From: Mycteria americana
Lineage: Eukaryota > Chordata > Aves > Ciconiiformes > Ciconiidae
DNA: 64,000 bases
Direction of reading: 5' to 3'
NCBI RefSeq assembly: GCF_035582795.1
Contig: NC_134367.1
Coordinates: forward strand, 110,780,062 to 110,844,061
Shown here: positions 1-10,995 of the stretch, one piece after another
Layout: every line of letters begins with the position of its first letter
How positions within the stretch are numbered: position 1 is the stretch's first letter
Program-made: the position numbers and the translations under genes
The notes under the pieces: generated by a model
Databases searched by the model: none
What the model was told of the DNA's origin: nothing
The model's input: the letters and a program-made list of their open reading frames with translations, nothing else

Positions 1-1761
1 AGGGAATGAGTAGCTCCAATGAAGTCAGCTGACAACAAGAGAAAAAACAGTGTAAAGGAGAGAAGAATCAGGTCCAGAGTCTTTCAAACACTGATTATTT
101 GGCAGCTAGTCAGTGCTGGAAAAGGTCACTGAACTAAGCCATTTCTAAGGCAATACTGTAAACACTTAATTTTACAGTGTTAAAGGATGGACGAAAACAT
201 GTGCCCCTGCTAGATTTTATACAACTATCCATTTAAGACACGAAAAACCAGATGTATGTATGCATCCTGAGAAGAGCTATCAGAGCACAATAAGTGAAAG
301 GCAAAAACGTAGTTTTCCATTCCTCTGTCCAAACTGGTACACTGTTGGCAGCTGGGCTCTCCTGTCTTTTCTGGCAAACTGAAGTGTCTGTGCAAAAAGT
401 GACTCCTAAATTAAGGCTGCTCGGCACTTTCCAATACACAGCTCTCTTTTCAGCTGGTTATAATTTTACTTACCAAGCATTAAACAGTTGGGTTGAAGTT
501 TTCCATGCTGGAGGTCTGCTTCAGGATAGGTTATTAAGTTCTAAACTAGTTCATCTAGAAATGGTTAGGCATTTCTGAAAACAAGGCTCAGGGGATGTAT
601 ATAATTTTGCCCGTTTAAAACAAAGCGTCCAATTACGTTGTTAAAAATTTTTTGTGACACAATGCTGTGGAGCTGGGCCTTGAAATTTGGCAGGGTTGTC
701 AGACCAGTGCGTGCCTTTTGCCCGTTGCCTGCGTGTCTGCAGAGGGACATGTTAGTGTTCCAGCTTAGTTCCTCGTCCACGCTGCATGGGTGCCAGCCCC
801 ATGCAGAAGAGATGAGCAGAGCCTTCTCCATACCTGTCTCTTCTGAGCATCTGTGCCACCAGAGCAGGAACTGAGAACGGTAAGATCACTTCACTTGCGT
901 CTGTGCTCTTCATCCCTCCCTGGCAGCACAGAAGGGACAGGGATAGAAACCTGATTTACTGCCAGTGCAAGCAAGCCTTGGCTGTTCTTTGCATCCCCCC
1001 CAGCAGCCTGCTAGCAAGGCTGCACGTGCTGTTTGCGTGACAGCCCAGTGAATCGGAGCAGCAACAGCCTTTCTGTCTCCCTGCGCCGGTTCACCCTACG
1101 GCCACGCCACCAGCGTTGCTGTGGCAGGGCAGGGGTGAGGAGGAGCCTGCAGCAAAGAGCTGAGCCCGGCACCAGAGAACCGCAGCCACTGATGCCATGC
1201 TGGGAGGAACAAGGTCACCTGCTGAAAACTCAGCAGGGATGCAAGGAGCAGGGCAGGGAGGAGAGAGAGGAACGAATGGCAGTGTGGGGAGATGACAAGC
1301 GGCGAAAGCACAGACTGCAGAAGGAGGAACAAAGCACAACAGGGCTGCAGAGAACAGGGAGAGAAGGAGTAGAAAAGAAGGAGACAGGTAAAGGAGCCAG
1401 TAATGAGTATCACCTTCCCCAAGGCACCTGGAGCCAGTATCTAAGCATCAACACTGCCAGCAAGTAACTGCAAAACCTCTGGCAGAGCATCCTTCTCTGC
1501 CTTTGCCTTCCTCTCCCTGCCCGTGGCAGACTTCCACCAGCTTCTCCTTCAGCCTTGTGACATAAAAATACCAATGCTGCTGGAAGTGAGTTTTATGGGG
1601 GAAATAGCTTTTGTGTTTATTTTTGGTTTCATGCAAACATTGGAATTTTTTGTCCTACATCTGCACTGGACTGAGTGTTAAAAGCTGTTGTATTTCTGTG
1701 CCTCAAGTTTGTTTTGACAGGCAGCCAAAGTTTCCAGAAGCCCTGAGCTTACCTGCAGGTA

Positions 1762-1830
1762 AGATAGAGCAGATAAAGCAGATGAAGCAGATGAAGATAG
1801 AGCATTTGCAGATAGAGCAAATGAAGCGGG
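1762..1830. repeat. Imperfect 9-bp tandem repeat (AGATRAAGC-like)
   Basis: Seven or so degenerate copies of a 9-base unit (AGATAGAGC, AGATAAAGC, AGATGAAGC and similar) run through this stretch, with a 12-base variant in the middle. Because the period is a multiple of three it leaves an open frame rich in I-E-Q-M-K, which is a repeat artefact and not evidence of a gene. Several units contain GATA cores. Confidence 0.7.
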
Positions 1831-2283
1831 GTGAGATAGACAGTAAGCTACCTCCAGCTGCTCCTCCCTTTCCCAGAAATGTGGCACATGAATCATGGGG
1901 CATTCTCTCCTCGACTGGGAACATGCATGGAGCAGGAACCTTCCCAACTCAGGAGGCTGGAAGCAAGAGAGTCAGTCAAGCAGTTTGGGTGGGAAATACA
2001 GATTCCATCTTCCCACCTCTTCCTCCAAAGGCCTATATGGGGCAGGAAATTCACCAACTCCAGGCATGAGGAGGGGAAAAAAACAAACCCAAAAACAACA
2101 CCTCTCCCCGCAACCTACCCAGAACCAGCATACAAACTGAAAAAAAGTTCCCTATCCCATGCTGAGACCTTTCATCAAATGAAAACCTCTAAAGCCTAGG
2201 TCTGACGTCTGCTGAGCCTTTTTTGATGAAAAGCTTCCTCCAGCTGCTGGTTAAGTATCAGTCAGCTTTGGAGCTTAAGTAGT

Positions 2284-2345
2284 AATGGTTACTGCATCAA
2301 ACGGGGCTTCCAGTTCAAATCCCAGTCATGAAGAAGTCAGCTTAA
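2284..2345 (+). repeat. Possible old tRNA-derived SINE (MIR-like) fragment
   Basis: The stretch holds AATGGTTACTGCATCAAA followed by AGTTCAAATCCCAGTC, the order expected of the tRNA-derived head of MIR-type SINEs (a diverged A-box region and a B-box-like GTTCAAATCC). The SINE body is not recognisable further right. No cloverleaf can be drawn, so it is not called as a tRNA gene. Confidence 0.3.
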
Positions 2346-5300
2346 TCTGAGTTTCTTTTACTTTTGCCAGTTAAATGCCCATTGGAAAGTTCATATCCAA
2401 ATTACCTTTAGAAACAAAATTATTAAAAAGTCAAACAGTCCAAAGTTCGGAACGGTGGGATGGAGGTTGTAACTACAAGTTCAATGCGTACCTATAAAAG
2501 GGTGCTGATGGTGCCATCCCTGCTCTTGTGATCACATACCACTTTCACCCCCAGGCTGCACATATGCAGGGACAGGATAACCATGTGCTACCCAATCAAT
2601 CGGAAATCTGGCATTTTTTAAGTGTTCTACTTTTGTGACCTAAATCATATCTCTCTCATGTACTTTCGGCTACAATAAGAAACCACACTGAGAAACTTCA
2701 TCCCAAGAATGGAGGCTTATTGAGTACATCACTAAGCTAATCCCTCCTCAGCAGAGAGACATGGAACAGACAATCCATCGATCCCTTCTGAGCTGAAATG
2801 ACTAATCCATCATGCTGGTATAATGATACTAGAAGTGACCCTCTAATATTGCCAAAAGCAGGCACTTCCCCAAATCCTTAAACTGTGCTAATTCTGTAGG
2901 GAAGGTGCAGCAATCACTACGGATTCATGCAGTTATGGCTTTTTTTGCGTGCATTTCACCACGTACATCTGTGGGTGCTGACTGAGCTAAGGTAGGTTTT
3001 ACTTTCCCCCTAATCCCTAAAGCAAAAAGATTGCCCTGAGGACGCCTAAGCAACTTGCTCTAGTTGAGGGCATGGGCAGCTGCACTGTGTGGACTAAAGC
3101 ATACCTGCGTATGGATTTCCAGACCAGACCAAACCTAATAAAAACAGGTAGGATGGGGAGAAAGATCTGCTGGCCAAATACCACCAGCAGCATAGCCAGA
3201 GAGGCTGTTTCTGCACCCTGTCTGTGGGATGCACCGGAGTTCTCACCACCTCCCACAGAGCATCCCACCTTCTTGACGGGGCACTGGAGCAAAGGTCCAC
3301 CCCTGAAAAGTAATAAACATCCTCTTCTTCCTTCTGTACTCACCATGTAGTTGTGCTTACAATAATAGTCTTCAAACACTTGCAAGGACAGGAGATTGTG
3401 ATACTCAGTCGGTCTATAAGGACAGATGGATGTCACCAGGCAGTTTTTTGGCTAAGCACCCTTGTACGAGCTAGCCATTCTGCCTTGCGTTCCCCTAGTA
3501 GGAAAGGGGTCTCCCTATTCCACCAGCTGCATCTATTGCAATGTCTGCCATTAGTCTGCAAACAACTATGGCATGCAGTCTGTTGTAATTCAGTAAACTT
3601 ACTGTTTCAAACACTTGTAAACGTTTACAACAGTCAAATCAAATGCTTCCAAAAGGACAAAGCGAAATCCCAAATCTAAACAACCCGGCGTCCTAGAAGA
3701 AAACAGCAATGGATCTTGATGTCAGGCAAGCACACATCTCTCTCACGGGCAGAGTCAAAATGTAAGGTCTCTCCCACACCTACTCCTGTGAGACACTTAG
3801 GAAATGCAAATTAATGCCATAGCTTTTTGTTCCTTCTCCTATTTTTACTTCTGTAAAAAATGCAAGTTTCTGATAGCGTTAAGTGCTTCGGATAATGAGA
3901 ACAGAAACAGAGCCTATTTTGAAGGACAAATACTTTCCAGCTGCCTTCACCCAAACACAAAGAGGCCAGAAACAGCTCTGGTTCTGTACTTCCCGTTATC
4001 AGTGTCTTACAGCAAGGCCATTCAATGAGGTTTCTCAGAAGAAACAGAAGCGCTTAAATTCAGCCTCTTCCTCTGTTTATCAGGGGACCTTATATCCTCT
4101 ACAGTGCCCACCTGATTTCCACTTTCCCTGAACCCACGCCAGTCATAAAGAAAAGGTGCAAGCTTACCTCTAGAATTTCTTCCACCTCTGCTGCTTCGAG
4201 TGAAATTGTCTGGTTTAGTAAGACTTGAACCCCCCCTCACACACACACACAAATGTTTTCTTTACTTGTTTATCTGGGTTTCTCTTCCATAACCTGCCTC
4301 CCGTTGCAGAGACATTCTGGCCATTTCTTAGGCAAGTGCCAGGGTTTATTTTTGCAGTAACAAGTCAAACAGGAAGACAGCCACCTCTTCAAACACAGCA
4401 GAAGACAGAGCAGCCTGTACCAAACTGTAGGTATTTCAGGCCCCCGAGAGAGAAATGCCATGTTTAAGAGGCAGAGACTGCTGTCTTCCAGTCACCTCCT
4501 TTTTAAAAGGAGGAGCTGCAATGAAAACTTAAGCAGATCACACCGACAATAACATCAGATGGAAAGAGATGTAGCATAGCAATGGAATGGAAGCGTCCTG
4601 TGAACAGGGTGTATGAGGTCTTCCTTCACATCACCTCTACCCAGAGCAGGATGTTCGGTCAGGCATCATTCCCAAATAACCTCTGCCTAGACTTAGGATG
4701 AGAGATGATAATGTCACTAATACCCTGCCAGACGGACCCTTACCTAGTGAAAGGCTGGCATTGGACTGCCTGCAGTTTTACTAGCATCACAGAAATCCAT
4801 TCGAATAAGAACCACCATATTAGTTAACAAACAAAAGGCTGGAAGGCAAACAGGAGATTTCTCCCCTTATAATTTCCTACACGTACCAGAAATCCTTACA
4901 CCAGAGAGAGATGGTGAGGGAAGTAACCACAAGACCAGGAACAGCTCCACACTGTCAAAATTAGGCTTGTCAGAAGCTGTTGAATGTCTTTGCCACGTAA
5001 CAGTTGAGGAGACAGACAGCAGCTCATTGTCTTTGGCCATAATATTTCAGATTTCCTGAAAGAAGAAAAAGGCTTACTGAGTGACATGGTCAATCAGGCC
5101 ATACTCCTCCTCACCACTCAAAGTGATCTTTTTAAGTTATTGGGCACTTTTAACTCGAGCTTATCAAGAAAAGGGTCGCAAGATTGCTTAGTTCTTTAAA
5201 GAAAGTCCTGCAAAAACAGGGCTCAGATTAGAGAGTGATCCTAATCAGTGCCGCAGTTAAAGTCTGAAGCGTTTCATCCCTGTCAGGCATCAGGGAGTCT

Positions 5301-7058
5301 GCAAAGCCCTCAAGAGCCACAGGAAACCAAGCTTCACTGGATTTTTTTCTTTTTTTTAAATCGTTTTGTGAAAGAAGTGAAGACAGGCCCAAGAAGGATA
5401 CACAACACACTACTTCGGGCTTTTGCAGAATAGTACCGCAACATTGCATCTTAGGTTTCTCTTCTAAAATAGGGTTGATTAACCAGCTAGCCTTTTCCCA
5501 CGATCAATGCTATAGCCTTCCCAGTTGCTATATACTTGCCAATTGTGTCCTGAACTGCAGCTTCACCAGTTCCTTACCTGTTAATCCACTGATGATCTGC
5601 TGACTATTTCCTACAGCTCTGGCAGAAATCTGTAGGGACAAGCTTGCCCTGTAAGAATAAGCCTGTGTCAGCTGACCATAGCCATGCCCAGAGCCCCATG
5701 TAATGCTACCTTATCTAACAGAGCCACAAGATATATTATGCCATTTCAAAAGTTCTTTTGAACATCCATAGAAAGCATAATTCAAATGCTTTTTCAATCC
5801 AAAGTACTTCAGTTTTGGGTACACCTGCACTGCAACTACAGGATGAGATCGTAGCGCAGGTAATGTAAACTCTAATACAGGTAACGTTAGGCAAAAGTCA
5901 TAGCACCACTGCTAGCCCAAGCTGCAGCCTAAGAACACAAATTCTGAGGTCTCCGTAAACACACGGTGGAGTCTGTTGTGCACTGTAATGTCCTTGCTAC
6001 CTTCTTTGCCTAAGAGGGCATGGGCACACCATCACATGCCAGGCACAAGTTCCCTGTAGTGGCACATTTTGCTGTGCCAGCCATGCCTTGTTTGGGAATC
6101 CAAGGCTACCGTACCACTACAAAATAACATTTAATGGCAAACAGCAATGTCTTCTCTGTTGCTAGCATTACTGTAACCAATCGTCTTGTTCCCTACAGAT
6201 AAGTTATCTGTATCCACACACAAAGTGTCTCAAGGAGAAGCAAGCAAAATTTATGAGGCTAAACTCTCCCCCAGAGCCATCAAGGTGATACAGAAGGGAA
6301 GAGCATGTAGGCTAAATGAGCAATACAAAGTCTACTGTTTTAAAGCTGCAGTGAACTTGCTTAAACCTCATAGGCTTTTAATGAATTCACCTCAATAGTG
6401 TTTTTCAAATCATAGACTTTGGGAAAAGTAATCTTTAATATTTCACAGTCTAACATTCTACCAAAAATGAAGAGGTCTTAATATAAGTTAGAATAAGCCC
6501 CTCAGGATCTTTATATTGGTGTAATGGAGCTTCTCACCTCAGTTCTTCAGCTACAGCTTATGAAGTTGACCAGCTGCTAGCAGAAGGCTTCTCCCTAACA
6601 TTTGCATGCAAAGGTCACAGAATTCCAGATACACAAATTCCCAGTTCCTCAATTCCCAACCCATTTCAGAAGCTAAAACTTCACATTTCTTGCAGAAGCT
6701 GGAGTTTTGCTTAGCTCGCTGTCTTTTCAAAGACATGGAAAGACGTTTGGCACCCAGAATTCCATTAAATGAGCAATTTCCTGTTTTTATTTTCTCTTTA
6801 AGAGGAGTAAACTGAAGGCTTTCAAGTGTCCAAGTGGTATGCATGAAGCTTTACTTAGCACCTTCCAAAATCAACAGTACACTCTTTTGCCACCTATTCA
6901 GAGAGAGATGCTCATCAACAGCTTCTCACTGTGCTGTAGAAACACAATGATTTACTCAATGTAGGGAACAGGTTAAGACAGGTTATGTCATTCAGTTGAC
7001 AGACTCCATGAAAATGACTCAAAAAGAACGGCAAATATCCATTCAGGACAAAACATAC

Positions 7059-7064
7059 TTTATT
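7059..7064 (-). promoter_or_regulatory. YPEL5: Distal polyadenylation signal of YPEL5
   Basis: AATAAA on the minus strand about 1.9 kb past the stop codon. Apart from the proximal hexamer at 8903-8908, it was the only canonical AATAAA I noticed on this strand in the 3' UTR by eye. A 3' UTR of this length is in the range expected for vertebrate YPEL5 mRNA, so this is the preferred main site. The cleavage position is inferred. Confidence 0.55.
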
Positions 7065-8902
7065 GTACTGTAATGTCAGAAGTACAAGAAAAGTACTGCA
7101 GAGAACCATGCTAATGGGGCTTTCAGGGTCTGTGAATGACAGAAGTACAAGATAATGGGGTACTACTGTACTCAGTGCAAAAACTGATTCATTTGAGGCA
7201 CAAGTACACTATTGTTTAAGCAGCTTGGTTCAAGCACAGCTCTGGTATGTGATCTACTCTGTTTTCTTTCTATGTGACAATTTATAATAAAGCTACTTTT
7301 ACATGAAATAGGCAGTAGATTCAAGTCAGGGGTGTCCAAATTGCCACATGGCAACCAAAAAAATTTAAGAAAAATACTCTGCATAGTCACCCTCCACATT
7401 TTAGTTTCAGATATGGAGCCATGGCTAGTGAAAAAAAGTTATTCTGAAAGGTCAGAGCCCAGATCTGTTTGGTTGCGTGGGGTTTTTTTTCCCCTCTTGT
7501 GCATCTGTGGGTAACTTATTTCATGGTGACCACAATTTATCCAATAAGAAAAAAAATAAACTTGTATCTTTGATAAGGAATTCATACATATCTAACATTC
7601 AAATTAATTTCAGCCCTTGAGATCTTAACTTATGGCTTAAGACACAATGAAAGTGTTTGGGCACCCTTGAGTTAAGTTAATGAAGAGCATTTTTGCTAAA
7701 AAAGCAAGCAAGATCATTGTTTTAAACAGAGCTGACCTCTACAAGAAGAAAGCAGGAATCCAAGTCACTAGTTACTACTAGGCTGACATGTACTGCTGCC
7801 CAGAAAGATAAAAATGTAACATCACAATGAAAAGGTTCAACAAAGTTGAAAGATAAAGGTTTCGACACCAGAAGCAGCATTTGAAAACAAGCTGTTTAAG
7901 TTAATCTTTTCAAGAGATGCAGATTGCATAACTCTAGGCATGAACAAACATGCTGGCAATCTTCTCCTTTTACACAGCAGCTGTGTTTAACATAGGAAGT
8001 TCTGGGTTTAAAGAAAGCTACTTGAAGAAGAATTAAGATTTGCAATTGCCTGTCTACTTAATGAGATTAGTAGAGAAACGAAAAACAATTACTACTGAAA
8101 GTAGTTTCTCAGTGGATCCCTATCATTACAAACACAGCCTCTGATTTGTAAGCAACGCAAGACTAAACAGACAACTATTATTTTATATTATTACTATCCT
8201 TATAAGTTACATCAGTTAAAATTAAAAAAAGCCAAGCAGTTTTGCCCTATTTCAAGAAGAGTTTCCAATCAACACCAGTTTACATGGTGAATGGGACTTC
8301 ACAAATAAACAAGGAATGGTGACATCTTTGGGTCAAGAACAACAAGAAATAATGGGCTCTGTGCTACCAATCAACCTCAACAAGAATATGGCACAAGGGC
8401 CAGCCCAAGCTGTACCAACACTGAACCTTTAGCACTCGGCACAAATTCGGATCTCTTTACTTTAGCTAGCAAATCAGGTGAAAAGACCGGGTTAAAAAAA
8501 AAACCCCAAACTAAAAACTTAAGCCAAAAATTGGAATATACTTTTGAAAAAACATCTGTAGTTTTAAAATAACTTTATGCTGACATCAGTTTGTGCAAAC
8601 TAAAAAAACCTCATTGATTTCTCTCTAACAAAAGACAAATCCCCCAAATATTTTCCTTTTAGGCCATTGTATCTGTAGATACAATCTCAAATCTAACAGA
8701 TATAAATGCAAGAGAGAAAAAGTTACAGCATCTGCACAACATTCTTTCTACAAACAGCTGCTGGAGGGAAAGTAAAATATAAAAGGAATAAAGAAAGGAA
8801 GGTTCCATCTGAAATACTCTCACAATCTTTCCCACTCTGTAGTCCATGAATCCGACTCTGATGCTAAGGTGACAGTGTATGTAAGCAGATTTTTTTGTTG
8901 AT

Positions 8903-8908
8903 TTTATT
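8903..8908 (-). promoter_or_regulatory. YPEL5: Possible proximal polyadenylation signal of YPEL5
   Basis: AATAAA on the minus strand only about 50 bases after the stop codon. If used, it would give an mRNA almost without 3' UTR. There is a T-rich run in plus-strand reading just beyond it (8891-8897), but no clear GT-rich downstream element on the transcribed strand. It may be a chance match in AT-rich sequence. Confidence 0.3.
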
Positions 8909-8956
8909 ATTTTTGAGTTTCAATTGAAGAGAACCTGCAAAGAGACTCAAGTCTCT

Positions 8957-9181
8957 TCAGGAATTGTCGGATGGAACGTGCTCCTCAAATCCTTCACTCT
9001 CTCGGACCAACGCCCTTTCCAGGATAACACGGCCTTCCTTGTAGCGCTGGCTGTCTTCAGTGGCAAATTCATAGATCCAACCCAGTTTGCTGTTGCAGTT
9101 CTTGCAGCTCACGTCTCGAACCATGTGGCGGCCAGTGAGCATGACCCGATCCTGAACTTCACTGTATTGCAGATTTACCAC
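8957..9181 (-). other. YPEL5: YPEL5 exon 3, coding part
   Basis: Codes for residues 48-121, including the second Cys-x2-Cys pair and the acidic C-terminal tail. The acceptor is TTCTATCAG followed by GTGGTAAATCTG. Reading upstream of the acceptor in the same frame soon gives non-family sequence, which fixes the boundary. Confidence 0.96.
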
Positions 9182-10963
9182 CTGATAGAAATATACAGGG
9201 GATAGGGAATAGAAAGGATTAGTCTGCCTAGAGCAAAGCTTGGTAACAATGTGCATGACTATCAACATTTTAAAAGTAAAGAGCCTGTGGCACTGCACAT
9301 GAACTGAAAACTGCAGTGTAATAAGTCAACAGCCCTTGAAAATCTCCTGCTTTAGAAGGTGACACTTTAAAGATGTGCTTCACAAGGATGTATAACCCTC
9401 GCTGTTTAACTGAGAGATGTGAAATGCTATCACAAGATGTACGAAGAGTGCAAAGTACTGTGTTCGACTGAGTGAGAAATTCCTGGTGAATAGCTTGTAA
9501 ACTAATTTATATTAATCCACTTGTAATATATGTAACCCATTTCTAGCAACTGCTGTGATCACTTATTCCCAGAAATCAGAACCAAAATATTAAGAGGTGG
9601 TACTTTAAAAATCTTGGGGTGCTTTTGAAATAATCATCTAAGAAAAAGAAAGGCTCAGTGGCTGAGAATGCAGGCATTAAACATTCACCTTTTTTTCTGT
9701 GCTCTCTCAGCAGTTTAAAATATAATTTTTACTTGTTCAGGCAGCAACACCACAGAACCAGGATGTATAATTTGTTGAAAAGTTGATGTCAGAAGTATAT
9801 CCAAACTGCTAACATGCAGTAGGATTCTAAAAGATGGGGCTGCAGTGATTTCTCAACTTTCCACCTGACTGTGCTTGCTCTCTCTGCTTCAGATGTAAGG
9901 CTCCTGACTGCAGAAACGTAAAACAATCAAATTTCTGTGATTAAACTCCACTATGTAACACAAGAAAAATTTGAACCCCAGGATCCAGTGCTTATTGGAT
10001 GAGAAAGAAATCAGATGTACAGCTCTTTTACAGCTATATAGTCTAACACTTACATATAAATACTGCTGACAGGATTCAGCATACCCAAAATCCCAAGGCC
10101 AAGCACAGTTAAGTGAAGACATTACCGATGCCTCTATCAACTCTGCCAATGACCAAATGGCTTTCAAGAAAAAACCCCAACCAACACACACCAATGATTA
10201 CATGACCAGGAACTCTGTGAGAAAGCAAAGGACGATCACTGTTTTTTTCAGAGTCTAACGGACAAGTCTATATGGAAGGGTTGATAAATAATGCTACAAT
10301 TCACTCACAGTTATGACTTCCATATTTCAATCTGTTGAATTAAATCAAATTTGATCAATTAAAGATTGTGGTTACCTGAAGCTGCCAAACTACTGTTAGC
10401 TTAAATGCATTTTAGAAATTAAACTGAATACTATCTAGACTTTTTTTTAAACTGAGTAAAAGTGCAAATGCCTTTGAAACTCTTTGATAGACAAAAGATA
10501 CTCTCACAGTGAATTTGAGGTTCATATTACAAAAGACTCCAAAGTTAGAACGCCATGCATTTTGGCATGATGCCTCTGTATACACAATCCTCTTTATAGT
10601 CTTTTAGTATTGCAGATAAACTAATTTAGATAGCTTGCCATCAATAGTAAATGCCTAATTTGACTTCAAAGACAGCTGAATAGAACAAAAGAAAAATAAA
10701 AAAATTAATAGTAATTACACAACACTTTAGCCAAGAAGTTTTTTAGTTTTGATGACAGATTCATATCCCACAAACTCATTTTTCAAAAGCAAATAGCAGT
10801 TCCCCCTCAGCTTCTTACCAACCTTGTTAAAAAGAAAGGCTCTTCCCGTGGCCCCTGTAAAACGCGTGGAGATGAGCTCAGAACGATTGGTCAGAATCGT
10901 GTCGCAGTTTGCACAGGAGAACAGGCGAGTGCCACCAATATGATCCAGAAAAATTCTTCCCAT
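8957..10963 (-). CDS. YPEL5: YPEL5, yippee-like 5 (join 8957-9181, 10823-10963)
   Basis: The spliced product is 121 residues: 47 from exon 2 (start [11 protein letters not shown]) and 74 from exon 3 (start [10 protein letters not shown], end EEHVPSDNS then TGA). By my memory of the family it matches vertebrate YPEL5 along its whole length. It is a single Yippee/Mis18-type zinc-binding fold: Cys17-x2-Cys20 and Cys73-x2-Cys76 with exactly 52 residues between the pairs, the family spacing, and all four ligands present. The start is supported by the canonical N-terminus, the matching length and AAAATGG context. The coding frame is interrupted by one phase-0 intron (9182-10822). YPEL5 is a small nuclear, centrosomal and cytoplasmic protein reported to bind RANBP9/RANBP10 and the WDR26 arm of the CTLH (GID) E3 ubiquitin ligase, where it is described as modulating substrate access. 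Those roles are literature knowledge, not visible here. No frameshift or missing residue was found. Confidence 0.98.
9182..10822 (-). other. YPEL5: YPEL5 intron 2
   Basis: Phase-0 intron of 1641 bases between the two coding exons, AT-rich, with GT...AG ends. I see no further exon, RNA gene or clear transposon in it. Confidence 0.9.
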
Positions 10964-10995
10964 TTTTAGAACTTACGTAAGTTTATACTCAAGAC
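10823..10995 (-). other. YPEL5: YPEL5 exon 2 (33-base 5' UTR part plus codons 1-47)
   Basis: The acceptor is a good pyrimidine tract, cttccttttgctttcag, placing the exon start at 10995, 32 bases upstream of the ATG at 10963-10961. The exon ends AACAAG at 10823. The donor actually used must be gttggt to give the family sequence FNKVVNLQ. A better-looking gtaaga lies 4 bases further and would shift the frame. Other acceptors closer to the ATG (for example after TTACGTAAG) are possible but lack a pyrimidine tract. Confidence 0.9.

Larger units (their letters stand above)
1..7035. other. Gene-free left flank, downstream of YPEL5
   Basis: No coding exon could be recognised on either strand. The open frames here are at most about 150 codons, overlap frames on the opposite strand and resemble no known family. 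The segment around 1030-1470 is more GC-rich than its surroundings but has no convincing gene structure. Small features are a GATA-like 9-base repeat near 1.77 kb, a tRNA/SINE-like patch near 2.3 kb and a short (CA)n run at 4238-4251. In other amniotes the next gene on this side of YPEL5 is LBH. Its short conserved protein was looked for among the translations and not found, so it probably lies beyond the left edge. Confidence 0.6.
7040..8956 (-). other. YPEL5: YPEL5 3' UTR (long form)
   Basis: Minus-strand sequence between the stop codon and the distal polyadenylation hexamer. It is AT-rich, has no long open frame and no recognisable transposon, and includes several poly-A and poly-T runs (for example at 8222-8230 and 8494-8503). 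The extent is inferred from the hexamer alone. RNA-seq coverage ending near 7.04 kb would confirm it. Confidence 0.5.

Noticed and set aside
1033-1467. 144-codon plus-strand ORF in the left flank
   Set aside because: Arg/Glu/Gln-rich translation of GC- and purine-rich DNA with overlapping antisense frames of similar length, and no domain.
1611-2069. 152-codon ORF containing an I-E-Q-M-K repeat
   Set aside because: The repeat comes from a 9-base tandem repeat in DNA. The rest resembles no protein.
2284-2345. tRNA gene
   Set aside because: A B-box-like word is present, but acceptor and anticodon stems cannot be formed. It fits an old SINE head better.
1-7035. LBH, the expected downstream neighbour of YPEL5
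   Set aside because: None of its characteristic peptide could be found in the translations. It probably lies outside the window.
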